This document shows positions 7,551-15,789 of a stretch of DNA of 28,855 nt, in pieces. The notes under the pieces are model-generated. The model was given only the letters and a program-made list of their open reading frames with translations, ran no database searches and had not been told where the DNA came from. The first letter of the stretch is position 1; every line of letters begins with the position of its first letter. The position numbers and the translations under genes are program-made. Origin of the DNA: an uncultured Oscillospiraceae bacterium (lineage in GTDB: Bacteria; Bacillota; Clostridia; Oscillospirales; Oscillospiraceae); contig CAJTOM010000025.1 in the NCBI GenBank assembly GCA_910577915.1, positions 1 through 28,855 of the forward strand. Direction: 5' to 3'.

Positions 7551-8168
7551 TCAGCCGCCGATGTGGTGGGCGATGCGCTGCATAATCATGTCCAGCGCCA
7601 CCAGGTTGTGGCCGCCCTCCAGGACGATGATGTCCGCAAAGCGCTTGGAGGGCTCAATGAACTGCTCGTGCATGGGCTTGACCGTGGTCAGATACTGCTC
7701 TACCACCGACTCAATGCTCCGGCCGCGCTCCTGCACGTCCCGGAGAATCCGGCGGAGGATGCGCACGTCCGCGTCGGTGTCCACAAAGATCTTGATGTCC
7801 ATCAGGTCCCGCAGCTCCGGGTTCTGGAAGATCAGCAGGCCCTCCACGATGATGACCTTGGCGGGGCGGATCTCCACCGTCTCCGCAGTCCGGTTGTGCT
7901 CGGTGTAGGAGTACACCGGGCACTGGATGGCCACGCCGGCCCGCAGGGCCTGGAGGTGGCGGACCATCAGGTCCGTCTCAAAGGCGTCGGGGTGGTCGTA
8001 GTTCTGACGGCAGCGGACCTCGAAGGGCACCCCCGTCTGATCCCTGTAGTAGTTGTCGTGGTAGATGACCCCCACCGCGTCGCCGAACCGCTTTTTGATG
8101 TGCTCGGTCAGGGTGGTTTTGCCGCTGCCGGTGCCGCCGGCGATGCCGATAAAAATGGTGTCCGTCAT
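7551..8168 (-). CDS. udk: Uridine kinase
   Basis: A 205-residue P-loop kinase of the uridine kinase / phosphoribulokinase family. The Walker A loop GGTGSGKTT is at residues 11-19, followed by IYHDNYYRD (nucleoside site), NYDHPDAFE and the VIIVEGLLIF strand with the conserved Glu-Gly. Arg-rich RILRRILRD forms the lid. It phosphorylates uridine and cytidine to UMP and CMP in pyrimidine salvage in the cytosol. Length and motifs are complete. GAGGAG lies six bases before the ATG. It sits 26 bp downstream of the M29 aminopeptidase and very likely shares its transcript. Confidence 0.95.
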   Translation of the reverse strand: MTDTIFIGIAGGTGSGKTTLTEHIKKRFGDAVGVIYHDNYYRDQTGVPFEVRCRQNYDHPDAFETDLMVRHLQALRAGVAIQCPVYSYTEHNRTAETVEIRPAKVIIVEGLLIFQNPELRDLMDIKIFVDTDADVRILRRILRDVQERGRSIESVVEQYLTTVKPMHEQFIEPSKRFADIIVLEGGHNLVALDMIMQRIAHHIGG

Positions 8169-8194
8169 GGCCGTCTCCTCCTCTCCGCCGCGCC

Positions 8195-9424
8195 CTACAG
8201 CGCGAAGTTCCCGTCAATGAAGATGTCCGCCTCGCGGCCGTCCCTGGTCCGGCCGGTGATGCGCAGGTCGGCGGTGCCCACCATAAAGTCCACGTGGGTG
8301 ATGGAGTCGTTGAGCCCCCGCCGGGCCAGCTCCTCCTTGCTCATGTGCTCGCCGCCTTTGACGCACTCTGGGTAGGCCTCTCCGAATGCCAGGTGGCAGG
8401 AGGCGTTCTCGTCGAAGAGGGTGTTGTAGTAAAGCAGCTTCTGCCGGCTGATGGGACTGTCGTAGGGCACCAGGGCCACCTCCCCGAACCGGGCCGCGCC
8501 CTCGTCCAGGCTGATGGCCGCCCGCAGGGTCTCCTCCCCCTCCTGGGCATTGGCCTCCACAATCTTTCCCTCTTTGACCACAAAGCGGAACTTGTCGATG
8601 ATGTTCCCGTCGTGGACCAGGGGCAGGGAGGCGTACACCACGCCGTCCACCCCGTCCCGCAGGGGGGCGGTGAAAATCTCCTCGGTGGGCATGTTGGCGA
8701 TAAAGGGCACGCCGGACTTTGCCACGCCGCTGCCGCCGCACCACAGGTGCTCCTCCGGCAGGCGGATGGTCAGGTCGGTGCCCAGGGCGTTGGTGTAATG
8801 CAGGCTCTCCAGCCCCAGGGCGTTGAGCTTGTCTATGCGGGCTTTCAGGGTGTCCAGGTGCGCCCGCCAGCGCTCCACAGCCCCGCCGTCGCCGGTGACG
8901 CGCACGGCGGTGAAGATGGCGTCCCACAGCCGGGACACCGCCTCCTCCCCGGAGCAGCCGGGGAAGGCCTTTTTCGCCCAAGAGGGGATGGGGACGCTGC
9001 CCACGCACCAGGGGAAGCCGTTGGACATCTGCAGGCGGTAGAAGTCCTTGAGGGCGGCGTTGCTGCTCTTCTGGCCGCGGACGATCCGGTCGGAGCTGAC
9101 GCCCTTGAGGTTCTCCGGGTCGCTGGCGGAGATGGCCAGGTAGGCGGCCCCCTCCCGGGCGTAGCCGTTGAAGAAGGCGCTCTGCCACTCCGGGACGGCG
9201 TCGAAGACATCGCCGGCGGCGTGGAGGTACTTCTCCCGCGTCAGCTCGTCGTCCTTCCAGTTCATCACCACCTCCCGGCACCCGGCGGCGTAGGCGGCCC
9301 TGGCGCACAGCCGGGCGAACCAGGCGGTCTCCACCGGGGAGGCGATGACCAGGTTCTGTCCCGGCTGGATGTTGACGCCGACCTCCACCAGGAGCCTGGC
9401 GTACTCCTCAAACTTGGCTTGCAT
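8195..9424 (-). CDS. M29 family aminopeptidase (AmpS/AmpT-like)
   Basis: This 409-residue protein is a metal-dependent aminopeptidase of MEROPS family M29. The expected two-metal ligands are all present: E249 (MPTEE), E315 (RFGEVALV), H344 (SCHLAFGEAYP), H377 and D379 (ITHVDFMVG). The C-terminus with IFIDGNFAL is typical. It removes N-terminal residues from peptides in the cytosol, feeding amino acid salvage. The reading frame stays open for 97 codons upstream, but AAAGGAG six bases before the ATG at 9424 and the family N-terminus fix the start. A GC-rich hairpin (9440-9458) abuts the ribosome binding site and might modulate translation. Confidence 0.94.
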   Translation of the reverse strand: MQAKFEEYARLLVEVGVNIQPGQNLVIASPVETAWFARLCARAAYAAGCREVVMNWKDDELTREKYLHAAGDVFDAVPEWQSAFFNGYAREGAAYLAISASDPENLKGVSSDRIVRGQKSSNAALKDFYRLQMSNGFPWCVGSVPIPSWAKKAFPGCSGEEAVSRLWDAIFTAVRVTGDGGAVERWRAHLDTLKARIDKLNALGLESLHYTNALGTDLTIRLPEEHLWCGGSGVAKSGVPFIANMPTEEIFTAPLRDGVDGVVYASLPLVHDGNIIDKFRFVVKEGKIVEANAQEGEETLRAAISLDEGAARFGEVALVPYDSPISRQKLLYYNTLFDENASCHLAFGEAYPECVKGGEHMSKEELARRGLNDSITHVDFMVGTADLRITGRTRDGREADIFIDGNFAL

Positions 9425-9754
9425 AGCTTGCTCCTTTCTTCGCCGCCGGCGGCGGCGAGGGGACATATTTCTCATGGGAAGCGCCGGGGTCCGGGACGCG
9501 GCAGAAAGGACGCAAAAGTGCCCCGCAGAAGCCGTGTGAGCCCTGTTATAACCTGCACATAACCGGCAGGTGGGTCGCCTGCACCGCCCTTTACTGCTTC
9601 CAACTTCCAACCGCGAGAGTGGCAGCCGGGAGGCCTGCAAACCAGACGGTGAACCAGCGTCCCTTATAACAAAATGTGGGTTAAAAAAAGACTCATCACG
9701 CACCCCGCAGGGCACATACGCTCTATTCTATGCGGGGAGAGGCCTTCGCGCGCC
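9425..9754. other. Intergenic region before the M29 aminopeptidase
   Basis: No gene is supported here. An 8-bp GC hairpin (9440-9447 with 9451-9458) lies directly upstream of the aminopeptidase ribosome binding site. On the minus strand a CCCCGCA/TGCGGGG stem (about 9703-9737) followed after about 15 nt by a run of seven T may end the DUF1292 transcript, but the T run is too far for a classic terminator. No clear promoter for the aminopeptidase was found. Confidence 0.35.
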
Positions 9755-10051
9755 TCATTCCCCCTGGCCGTCCTCCTCGTCGGCGAACAGCAGCTCCATA
9801 AACAGGTCGTAGACCTCCGTCAGCTCCTCCTCGCTGTCCAGGGTGGAGAGCAGCTCCTCGCCGTTCTCCCGGATGGACTTGAGGATCACCAGGCCGTCCT
9901 CGTCGCTGTCCTCGTCCTCCTCCAGCACGGCGGGGAAAAAGGCCATGTAGGTCTGCCCCTTGTGCTCCAGAACGTCCAGCAGCTCCAGCTCAATGTCGTT
10001 GCCGTCCTCGTCGGTGACCGTAATAAAGTTGGGGCCGAATTCCTCGCTCAT
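9755..10051 (-). CDS. DUF1292 domain-containing protein
   Basis: A 98-residue, very acidic protein of the DUF1292 family, common in Firmicutes. The family pattern is clear: ITVTDEDGNDIELELLDVLEHKGQTYMAFFP followed by the EEDEDSDEDG acidic linker and VILK. The function is not established; in other Firmicutes the gene often lies next to a Holliday junction resolvase gene, which is not the case here. AAGGAGG precedes the ATG by 10 bases, and a good promoter lies at 10108-10136. It is probably transcribed alone. Confidence 0.9.
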   Translation of the reverse strand: MSEEFGPNFITVTDEDGNDIELELLDVLEHKGQTYMAFFPAVLEEDEDSDEDGLVILKSIRENGEELLSTLDSEEELTEVYDLFMELLFADEEDGQGE

Positions 10052-10107
10052 AGCCAGATTTCCTCCTTGCGCGGCGCCGTCCGGAACCGATGTGTCCCGG
10101 CTTCTAT

Positions 10108-10136
10108 AGTGTAACCGTTTTTGCGCGAAATTGCAA
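10108..10136 (-). promoter_or_regulatory. Promoter of the DUF1292 gene
   Basis: On the minus strand TTGCAA (10131-10136) and TACACT (10108-10113) are separated by exactly 17 bp. The element lies about 57 bp upstream of the start codon. Confidence 0.65.
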
Positions 10137-10245
10137 GGGGGTTTCCATATGACATTTCGACGATTTCTGCACTTCGTTTTTGTATTTTATGGATAATTTT
10201 GGGGAAATGTGTAAAAGCCAAGAGATTTTTGCGATTTTTTTCGCC

Positions 10246-10279
10246 TTTTCAAGGTTGACAAGCCGTGATATACTATAAA
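10246..10279 (+). promoter_or_regulatory. Probable promoter of the penicillin-binding protein gene
   Basis: In an AT-rich patch, TTTTCA (10246-10251) is followed after 17 bp by TATACT (10269-10274), with TATAAA overlapping at 10274-10279. A TTGACA at 10255-10260 is present but only 8-13 bp from these -10 boxes. The 5' leader to the start codon at 10407 is about 125 nt and very GC-rich. Confidence 0.5.
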
Positions 10280-10406
10280 TTGGTATATCTTAGACACGGG
10301 ATATGCCGACCGCGGCCGGACCGCCGCCCCCTGGGGGCCGCCGGCCGGGAACCCGTCCCCGGAGTTTGCCCGCCGGGGCGGGCGCGACCATCGGAAAAGG
10401 AGGTAC

Positions 10407-13220
10407 ATGACTACTATGGATCGTGCGCATAACGGCGGCCAGAGCGCCCCGCCCCCCGGCGGCGCGGAGCGCGGCGGGCCCCGCAAGAAAAAGAAGAGGT
10501 TCTCCGTCGGCCGCCTCATCGGCGGTATCTTTCTCACCCTGTTCACCCTGTGCGTCATCGGGGTGCTGACGGCGGCCATCTTCTTTAAAATCTTTATGAC
10601 CTACGTCAACACCACCCTCATCCCCTCCCTGGGGGACGTCTCCGCCCAGGAGATGACCCTGTCCCTGGCGTCCACCATCTACGACAAGAACGGCGCCCCC
10701 ATCCTCACCCTCTTCGACAACAGCGGGGAGACCGGGGGCAACCGGGAGCTCATCGAGTACAGCGATTTGCCCAAGCACCTGGTAGACGCGCTGGTGGCCA
10801 TCGAGGACCACCGCTTCTGGGACCACAACGGCGTGGACTGGTACGGCACCGCCCGGGCCACCATATACAGCGTCACCGGCAGCAAGACCCAGGGCGGGTC
10901 CACCATCACACAGCAGGTGGTGCGGGCCATCTACGACGACAAGGAGGTCACCGTCAAGCGCAAGCTGCGGGAGATCTTCCGGGCGCTGGAGTTCGACAAG
11001 AACACCAGCAAGGAGGACATCATCACGATGTACCTCAACCGGGTCTACTTCGGCAACGGCTGCTACGGCATCCAGACCGCCGCGAAGAGCTACTTCGGCA
11101 AGGACGTATCCGAGCTGACATTGGCGGAGAGCGCCGCCATTGTGGGCATCACCAACAACCCCTCCCTCTACGACCCCTTCCGGGACGCCAAGTTCTTACA
11201 GGACGACGGCACCTACAAGACCTGCCGGGACTTCAACAAGAGCCGCCAGGAGGACATCCTCAACCGCATGGCCAGCGAGGACGTGGGCTTCATCACCGAG
11301 GCGGAGTGCGAGGCCGCCAAGGCGGAGAAGCTCCTATTCACCGACACCCCCGAGTACAAGGCCAAGTACGGCCTCACCGAGCCGGAGCCCAGTGAGGACG
11401 AGGAGGCGGCCGTGGACCTGAGCAAGATCTACACCTGGTTTGAGGACGCCGCCATCGACGAGGCCATCACTCTCATCATGGCCGAGCGGGGCGTGGGCCG
11501 GGACGCGGCCTCCCTTCTGCTCTACAACGGCGGTTACCACATCTACACCACCCTGGACCCGGACATCCAGGCCATTGTGGACGAGATCTACCAGAACCCC
11601 GCCAACTTCGACTACCCCTCCAACAAGGGCACGCCTCTGGACTCCGCCATCACCATCGTGGACCCCTACACCGGGGATGTGAAGGCCATGGCCGGCGGCG
11701 TGGGCGTCAAGACGGTGAACCGGGGGCTGAACCTGGCCACCGCCCGCCGCACGCCGGGCAGCTCCATCAAGCCCGTGAGCATCTACGCCCCCGCCATGGA
11801 GTACGACGTAATCTCCCCCATGAGCGTGGTGGACGACTACCCCCTGTGGGTCAACGACGCGGGCACCGGCGGCTTCCCCAAGAACGCACCGGTGGGCTAC
11901 CGGGGGTACACGACCGTCAACACCGGCGTGCAGCGCTCCATCAACACCGTGGCCAGCCGCGTCCTCCAGTCCATGGGGGAGAGCCGCTCCTTCGAGTTTA
12001 TGGAGCAGAAGCTGGGCTTTGACCTGGACTCCCGGGACCTGGCGCTGAGCCCCCTGGCCATGGGCGGGCTGACCTACGGCGTGACCACCATGGAGATGGC
12101 GGCGGCCTACGGCGCGTTCGTCAACGAGGGCGTGTATACCCCGCCCCGGACCGTCACCCGCATCGAGTCCAACGACCACTCGGAGGTGATCGTGGACAAC
12201 AGCCCCGTCTCCACCGTGGCCATGAAGAAGACCACCGCCTACCTGATGAACCGGATGCTGCGCAATGCGGTCACCAGCGGCACCGGCAGCTCCGCCGCCT
12301 TCAGCGGCATGACCATAGCCGGCAAGACCGGTACCACCAACGACAACTACGACCGCTATTTCACCGGCTACACCCCCTACTACACCGCCGCCGTCTGGGT
12401 GGGGTACAAGGAGAAGCCGGAGAAGATCAACGCCAACGGCAAGAGCCCGGCGAACCTGGCCTGGAAGATGGTCATGGAGAAGGTCCACGAGGGCCTGGAG
12501 GACAAGGGCTTCTTCGAGCGGCCCGAGGGCATCACCTCCGTTCAGGTCTGCGCCGACTGCGGCCTGAAGCCCTCCGCCCTGTGCGCCCTGGACTACCGGG
12601 GCAGCCGGGTGGTCAGCGGGGAGATTCAGGCCTCCGCCGCTCCGTCGGAGACCTGCACCTGCCATATTGAGGTCCAGGTGTGCACCGATCCCGCCACGGG
12701 CACGGTGCGCCTGGCCGGGGAGTACTGCCCCGAGGAGACGGTGACCACACGGGTCATGCTCCAGGGCCGGACCTTCCTGGAGATCCCCTACGGCTACACC
12801 GTCACCAACGAGGACGGCACCACCTCCACCGGCTGGCCCCTGCTGGCCGACGACAGCGACGCCCACCTGACCTATTTCTCCACCCTGGGGACCTGCCGTG
12901 TCCACGACGAGAACTATATGCCCGAGCCCGGCCTCCCCGGCGAGGAGGGCGATCTCTTCCCCGGCGGCTCCGGCTGGCCCGTGGCCCCCTTTGACCCCAG
13001 CAATCCGGACGGCTCCGGCGAGCCGGAGGACCCCGGCGCCGGTGAACCGGACAACCAGCCCGAGATCCCCGACCCTAATCCCAATCCCAACCCAAATCCC
13101 GACCCGGATCCGGATCCCGGTACCGGGGAGGATGGCCGCACTGATCCGGGCGTCGATCCCGGCGTTGACATCCCCGAGCCGGTGGAGCCCACCCTGCCGG
13201 ACGAGCCGGTGCTGCCCTGA
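10407..13220 (+). CDS. Class A penicillin-binding protein (PBP1a-like)
   Basis: This 937-residue bifunctional enzyme polymerises glycan strands and cross-links peptidoglycan. A cytosolic Lys/Arg-rich start (PRKKKKR) and one membrane anchor (about 35-62) are followed by the GT51 glycosyltransferase domain (about 85-260) with E133 in AIEDHRFWDH, GGSTITQQ and a NRVYFGNGCYGI motif. The transpeptidase domain holds S452 and K455 (TPGSSIKP), S511-I-N and K640-T-G. A cysteine-bearing extension follows, ending in a low-complexity Pro/Asp/Asn/Gly tail (about 850-937) that may span the wall. AAGGAGG precedes the ATG closely; a second ATG lies three codons on. It is a single-gene unit ending at a strong bidirectional terminator. 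Confidence 0.95.
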   Translation: MTTMDRAHNGGQSAPPPGGAERGGPRKKKKRFSVGRLIGGIFLTLFTLCVIGVLTAAIFFKIFMTYVNTTLIPSLGDVSAQEMTLSLASTIYDKNGAPILTLFDNSGETGGNRELIEYSDLPKHLVDALVAIEDHRFWDHNGVDWYGTARATIYSVTGSKTQGGSTITQQVVRAIYDDKEVTVKRKLREIFRALEFDKNTSKEDIITMYLNRVYFGNGCYGIQTAAKSYFGKDVSELTLAESAAIVGITNNPSLYDPFRDAKFLQDDGTYKTCRDFNKSRQEDILNRMASEDVGFITEAECEAAKAEKLLFTDTPEYKAKYGLTEPEPSEDEEAAVDLSKIYTWFEDAAIDEAITLIMAERGVGRDAASLLLYNGGYHIYTTLDPDIQAIVDEIYQNPANFDYPSNKGTPLDSAITIVDPYTGDVKAMAGGVGVKTVNRGLNLATARRTPGSSIKPVSIYAPAMEYDVISPMSVVDDYPLWVNDAGTGGFPKNAPVGYRGYTTVNTGVQRSINTVASRVLQSMGESRSFEFMEQKLGFDLDSRDLALSPLAMGGLTYGVTTMEMAAAYGAFVNEGVYTPPRTVTRIESNDHSEVIVDNSPVSTVAMKKTTAYLMNRMLRNAVTSGTGSSAAFSGMTIAGKTGTTNDNYDRYFTGYTPYYTAAVWVGYKEKPEKINANGKSPANLAWKMVMEKVHEGLEDKGFFERPEGITSVQVCADCGLKPSALCALDYRGSRVVSGEIQASAAPSETCTCHIEVQVCTDPATGTVRLAGEYCPEETVTTRVMLQGRTFLEIPYGYTVTNEDGTTSTGWPLLADDSDAHLTYFSTLGTCRVHDENYMPEPGLPGEEGDLFPGGSGWPVAPFDPSNPDGSGEPEDPGAGEPDNQPEIPDPNPNPNPNPDPDPDPGTGEDGRTDPGVDPGVDIPEPVEPTLPDEPVLP

Positions 13221-13260
13221 CGGCGGCGCCGCTGCGTCCGGCCCCCGGCCGGCGGCGCAG

Positions 13261-13294
13261 AAAACCCCCGGAGCCATAGGGCTCCGGGGGTTTT
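13261..13294. terminator. Bidirectional terminator between the PBP gene and rpsI
   Basis: A perfect 15-bp stem with a 4-nt loop has AAAA at its left foot and TTTT at its right foot, so it can stop transcription from both sides. It lies 40 bp after the PBP stop and 26 bp after the rpsI stop. Confidence 0.92.
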
Positions 13295-13320
13295 GCGGCA
13301 ACAGATGCGGGATGCGGGAA

Positions 13321-13725
13321 TCAGCGCTTGCTGAACTGGGGAGCACGGCGGGCCGCTTTGAGGCCGTACTTCTTGCGCTCCTTCATCCGCGGGTCGCGGG
13401 TGAGGAGGCCGGCCTTCTTCAGGATGGGGCGGTTGTCGTCGCTGGCCAGCAGCAGGGCGCGGGAGATGCCGTGGCGCAGAGCGCCGGCCTGGCCGCTGAC
13501 GCCGCCGCCCTTGACGGTGGCGACGATGTCCACCTTGCCCTCGTTGGCGGTGGCCACCAGGGGCTGACGGACGATCATCTTCAGAGTCTCAAGGCCGAAA
13601 TACTCGTCGATGTTCCGGCCGTTGATGGTGATGGAGCCGGTCCCGTTGGGATAGACCTGGACGCGGGCGACAGAGGACTTTCTGCGGCCGGTGCCGTACA
13701 GATAGGGCTTCTTAGACTGATACAT
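13321..13725 (-). CDS. rpsI: Ribosomal protein uS9
   Basis: A 134-residue S9 protein of normal length. It starts with a short extension before YGTGRRKSSVARV, then has the PNGTGSITINGR and GGGVSGQAGALRHGISRAL motifs and the basic tail that reaches the ribosomal P site, ending with the invariant FSKR. It belongs to the 30S subunit. GGAGG precedes the ATG. It is 14 bp downstream of rplM, the usual L13-S9 pair, under control of the L13 leader. Confidence 0.98.
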   Translation of the reverse strand: MYQSKKPYLYGTGRRKSSVARVQVYPNGTGSITINGRNIDEYFGLETLKMIVRQPLVATANEGKVDIVATVKGGGVSGQAGALRHGISRALLLASDDNRPILKKAGLLTRDPRMKERKKYGLKAARRAPQFSKR

Positions 13726-13739
13726 ATTCCTCTACCTCC

Positions 13740-14171
13740 TTATTCCGCAGCGTAGAGCTCGGGCTTCTGGGCCTGATGCTCGTGGGTGTCGCCGGCATAG
13801 ATGTGCAGGCGCTTGAGGGAGTCCTTGGTGACCACGTTGCGGGGCATCATGCCGCGCACGGCCACGCGCATGGCCAGCTCGGGCTTCTTCTCCATCATGT
13901 CCTTGTACTTGGTCTCCTTCAGGCCGCCCACCCAGCCGGAGTGGGTGCGGTACATCTTCTGCTCCAGCTTCTTGCCGGAGAGAGTGGCCTTGGAGGCGTT
14001 GATGACGATGACGTTGTCGCCGCAGTCGGCGTGGGGGGTGTAGGTGGGCTTACGCTTGCCGCGCAGCAGGTCGGCGACGATCACGGCGGTGTGGCCCAGG
14101 GGCTTGCCGGCGGCGTCAACGACGTACCACTTGCGGACAATGTTGCCCTTGTTTGCCATAAAAGTGGACAT
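13740..14171 (-). CDS. rplM: Ribosomal protein uL13
   Basis: A 143-residue L13 protein of the 50S subunit. Diagnostic segments are KWYVVDAAGKPLGH, the KPTYTPHADCGDNVIVINA motif, YRTHSGWVGGLKE and GMMPRN near the C-terminus. AAGGAG lies nine bases before the ATG at 14171; a second ATG four codons on is possible. In Firmicutes L13 represses its own operon by binding the leader RNA, and such a leader is present upstream. Confidence 0.98.
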   Translation of the reverse strand: MSTFMANKGNIVRKWYVVDAAGKPLGHTAVIVADLLRGKRKPTYTPHADCGDNVIVINASKATLSGKKLEQKMYRTHSGWVGGLKETKYKDMMEKKPELAMRVAVRGMMPRNVVTKDSLKRLHIYAGDTHEHQAQKPELYAAE

Positions 14172-14194
14172 GGTTGCGTTCTCCTTCTTTCGTT

Positions 14195-14247
14195 CCTTCG
14201 ATTACGAAAGAACAGGAGGGGTGCTCCTGCGGTTTCGTCATCGAAGG
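14195..14247 (-). promoter_or_regulatory. L13 leader (autoregulatory RNA hairpin)
   Basis: The rplM leader folds on the minus strand into one long hairpin: CCTTCGAT pairs with ATCGAAGG at its foot (14240-14247 with 14195-14202), then GACGAAA with TTTCGTA, then CAGGAG with CTCCTG near the tip. This matches the known Firmicutes L13 leader arrangement just upstream of the ribosome binding site, where L13 is thought to bind and repress the rplM-rpsI operon. Confidence 0.75.
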
Positions 14248-14300
14248 AAGCTTGTATTTTTGCCCGAAATCAGGTACAATGCCAGATGCGAGCAGGTTTA

Positions 14301-14330
14301 TTTATAGCACACATGCCCCGGATTTGTCAA
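14301..14330 (-). promoter_or_regulatory. Promoter of the rplM-rpsI operon
   Basis: On the minus strand a consensus TTGACA (14325-14330) is followed after 18 bp by TATAAA (14301-14306). It lies about 55 bp upstream of the L13 leader hairpin. Confidence 0.8.
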
Positions 14331-14443
14331 CAGCGTTTTTGTTTATCACCACAAATACTTTTTATGGCTCGCGATTTCTTTTGTTTTCTTTCGATTTCTT
14401 ACTTCCTATTTTCAAAATTTTGCAGCCGAAGGGAGGACGCCCC

Positions 14444-15169
14444 ATGCAGCACATTCTGTCTCTGGTCCGCCGGTGCGTGGAGGACTACCATATGATCGAC
14501 GAGGGCGACACCGTGGCGGTGGGGGTCAGCGGGGGCAAGGACTCGGTGCTGACCCTGGCCGCCCTGGCGAAGCTGCGGGACTTCTACCCGAAGCAGTTTG
14601 AGCTCACCGCCCTGACCATCGACAGCGGCGTTCCGGGGACGGACTTCACCCCCATCGCGGACCTGTGCCGGGATATGGGGGTGCCCTACCGGATCATTGA
14701 CGTGCCCATCTACGAGATCGTCTTCGTCCACCGGCAGGAGAAGAACCCCTGCTCCCTGTGCGCCAAGCTCCGCCGGGGGGCCCTGAGCACGGAGCTCAAC
14801 CGGCAGGGTTTGGGCAAGATCGCCCTGGGCCACCACTACGACGACGCGGTGGAGACCATGCTGATGAGCCTCTTCCTGGAGGGCCGCATCAGCTGCTTCC
14901 AGCCTGTGACGTACCTGGACCGCAGCCGGGTCACCCAGATCCGTCCCCTGCTGTACGTCCAGGAGCGGGAGGTGCGGGGGGCGGTGCGGCGGCTGGGCCT
15001 GCCGGTGGTGAAGAACCCCTGTCCCGCCAACGGCTCCACCAAGAGGGAGGAGATGAAGGAGCTGCTCCTCCGGCTGGACAAGACCTACCCCCAGCTGAAG
15101 AAGAAGATCTTCGGGGCCATCCAGCGGTACCCCCTGTACGGCTGGAGCCTGGAGGAGGAGCAGCGGTAG
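14444..15169 (+). CDS. TtcA-like tRNA 2-thiolation PP-loop ATPase
   Basis: A 241-residue PP-loop protein of the TtcA/TtuA group. The ATP-binding motif VGVSGGKDS is near residue 25-33, the CxxC pair is in NPCSLCAKLRRG, and the GHHYDDAVETMLMSLF signature follows; a later NPCPANGSTKR supplies a further cysteine. Such proteins bind an Fe-S cluster and adenylate the target base before sulfur insertion, so tRNA cytidine-32 thiolation is likely, but other targets cannot be excluded. The frame is open for 270 bp upstream; the ATG at 14444 has GGGAGG seven bases before it. It is divergent from rplM and seems to be transcribed alone. Confidence 0.88.
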   Translation: MQHILSLVRRCVEDYHMIDEGDTVAVGVSGGKDSVLTLAALAKLRDFYPKQFELTALTIDSGVPGTDFTPIADLCRDMGVPYRIIDVPIYEIVFVHRQEKNPCSLCAKLRRGALSTELNRQGLGKIALGHHYDDAVETMLMSLFLEGRISCFQPVTYLDRSRVTQIRPLLYVQEREVRGAVRRLGLPVVKNPCPANGSTKREEMKELLLRLDKTYPQLKKKIFGAIQRYPLYGWSLEEEQR

Positions 15170-15242
15170 CGCTTTTCAGCTGCGCGCCGGCTGTATCAGG
15201 GCCGCTGTCAGACGAGAACTTGGACAACAGGAGGAGCAGGCT

Positions 15243-15560
15243 ATGCGAAAGGATCCGGCGTCCATCCGGCGCTGTCCCACCATCTCCGCCATTCAGCGGC
15301 TGCTGGGGGGGCAAATAAGCTGGAGATCATCTGCTACGTGGGCGCAGCCGGGGGGCGGCGCTTCGGGCAGCTGCGGGAGCTGGAGCGGGACGGCTTTCTG
15401 CTGCGCCGCGACTTCTGCCAGATGCCGCCCCACGTGGAGTACACCCTCACGGAGCTGGGGGAGAGCTTCCTGCCCGTCATGGAGGAGATGACGGCCTGGG
15501 AGGAGACACGCCTGGGAACGCGGCGCGGCGCGGGCGGGGGAAAACTGGCGGAAAAATGGC
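15243..15560 (+). pseudogene. HxlR-family regulator, frameshifted and internally deleted
   Basis: The N-terminal part (CPTISAIQRLLGG) and the C-terminal part (RRFGQL, then RELERDGFLLRR, MPPHVEYTLTELGESFLPVMEEM) are typical of HxlR winged-helix regulators, but lie in two frames. The shift is at a run of seven G (15305-15311); one more G would join them through a normal ANKLEIICYV helix. In addition about 16-18 residues of the recognition-helix region are missing between FGQL and RELE. The second frame runs on through the rplJ promoter, so the natural stop is lost as well. The gene is almost certainly dead, although the G run alone could be a sequencing error. GGAGG precedes the ATG. Confidence 0.75.
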
Positions 15561-15569
15561 AAAAAAGAG

Positions 15570-15598
15570 TTGACAAACCGGCTTATCTCCGCTATAAT
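15570..15598 (+). promoter_or_regulatory. Promoter of the rplJ-rplL operon
   Basis: A perfect TTGACA (15570-15575) and a perfect TATAAT (15593-15598) are separated by 17 bp, the best promoter in the window. It lies about 190 bp upstream of rplJ, leaving room for the L10 leader. Confidence 0.92.
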
Positions 15599-15607
15599 AC
15601 CCCTTGC

Positions 15608-15775
15608 GTTCCAAAGACAGCAGGTGGGGCTCGCCCGGAAATCCTGCCGAGGATTGCCAATCGTCACTGATTAGCACGGTCTTTGCGTCTTTGCGCAGAG
15701 ACCGTTTTCCGTTTCTGGACGCACCTGGGGCGCACCGGCAGACGACGCCGGCACATACCCCGCAAATTCTAACGG
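15608..15775 (+). promoter_or_regulatory. L10 leader RNA with attenuator
   Basis: The stretch carries the conserved L10 leader signature, CAAAGACAGCAGGTG and AATCCTGCCGAGGATT, to which the L10-L12 complex binds in Firmicutes. It is followed by a 12-bp stem (15676-15687 with 15694-15705, loop of six) and TTTTCCGTTT, which can act as an intrinsic terminator. The layout suggests that excess L10-L12 favours early termination. The exact leader borders are estimated. Confidence 0.82.
15676..15715 (+). terminator. Attenuator stem inside the L10 leader
   Basis: A 12-bp stem with one G-U pair and a 6-nt loop is followed by a T-rich tail, 75 bp before the rplJ start. It probably terminates part of the transcripts when the L10 leader is bound. 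Confidence 0.65.
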
Positions 15776-15789
15776 AGGTGAAAGAAAGA

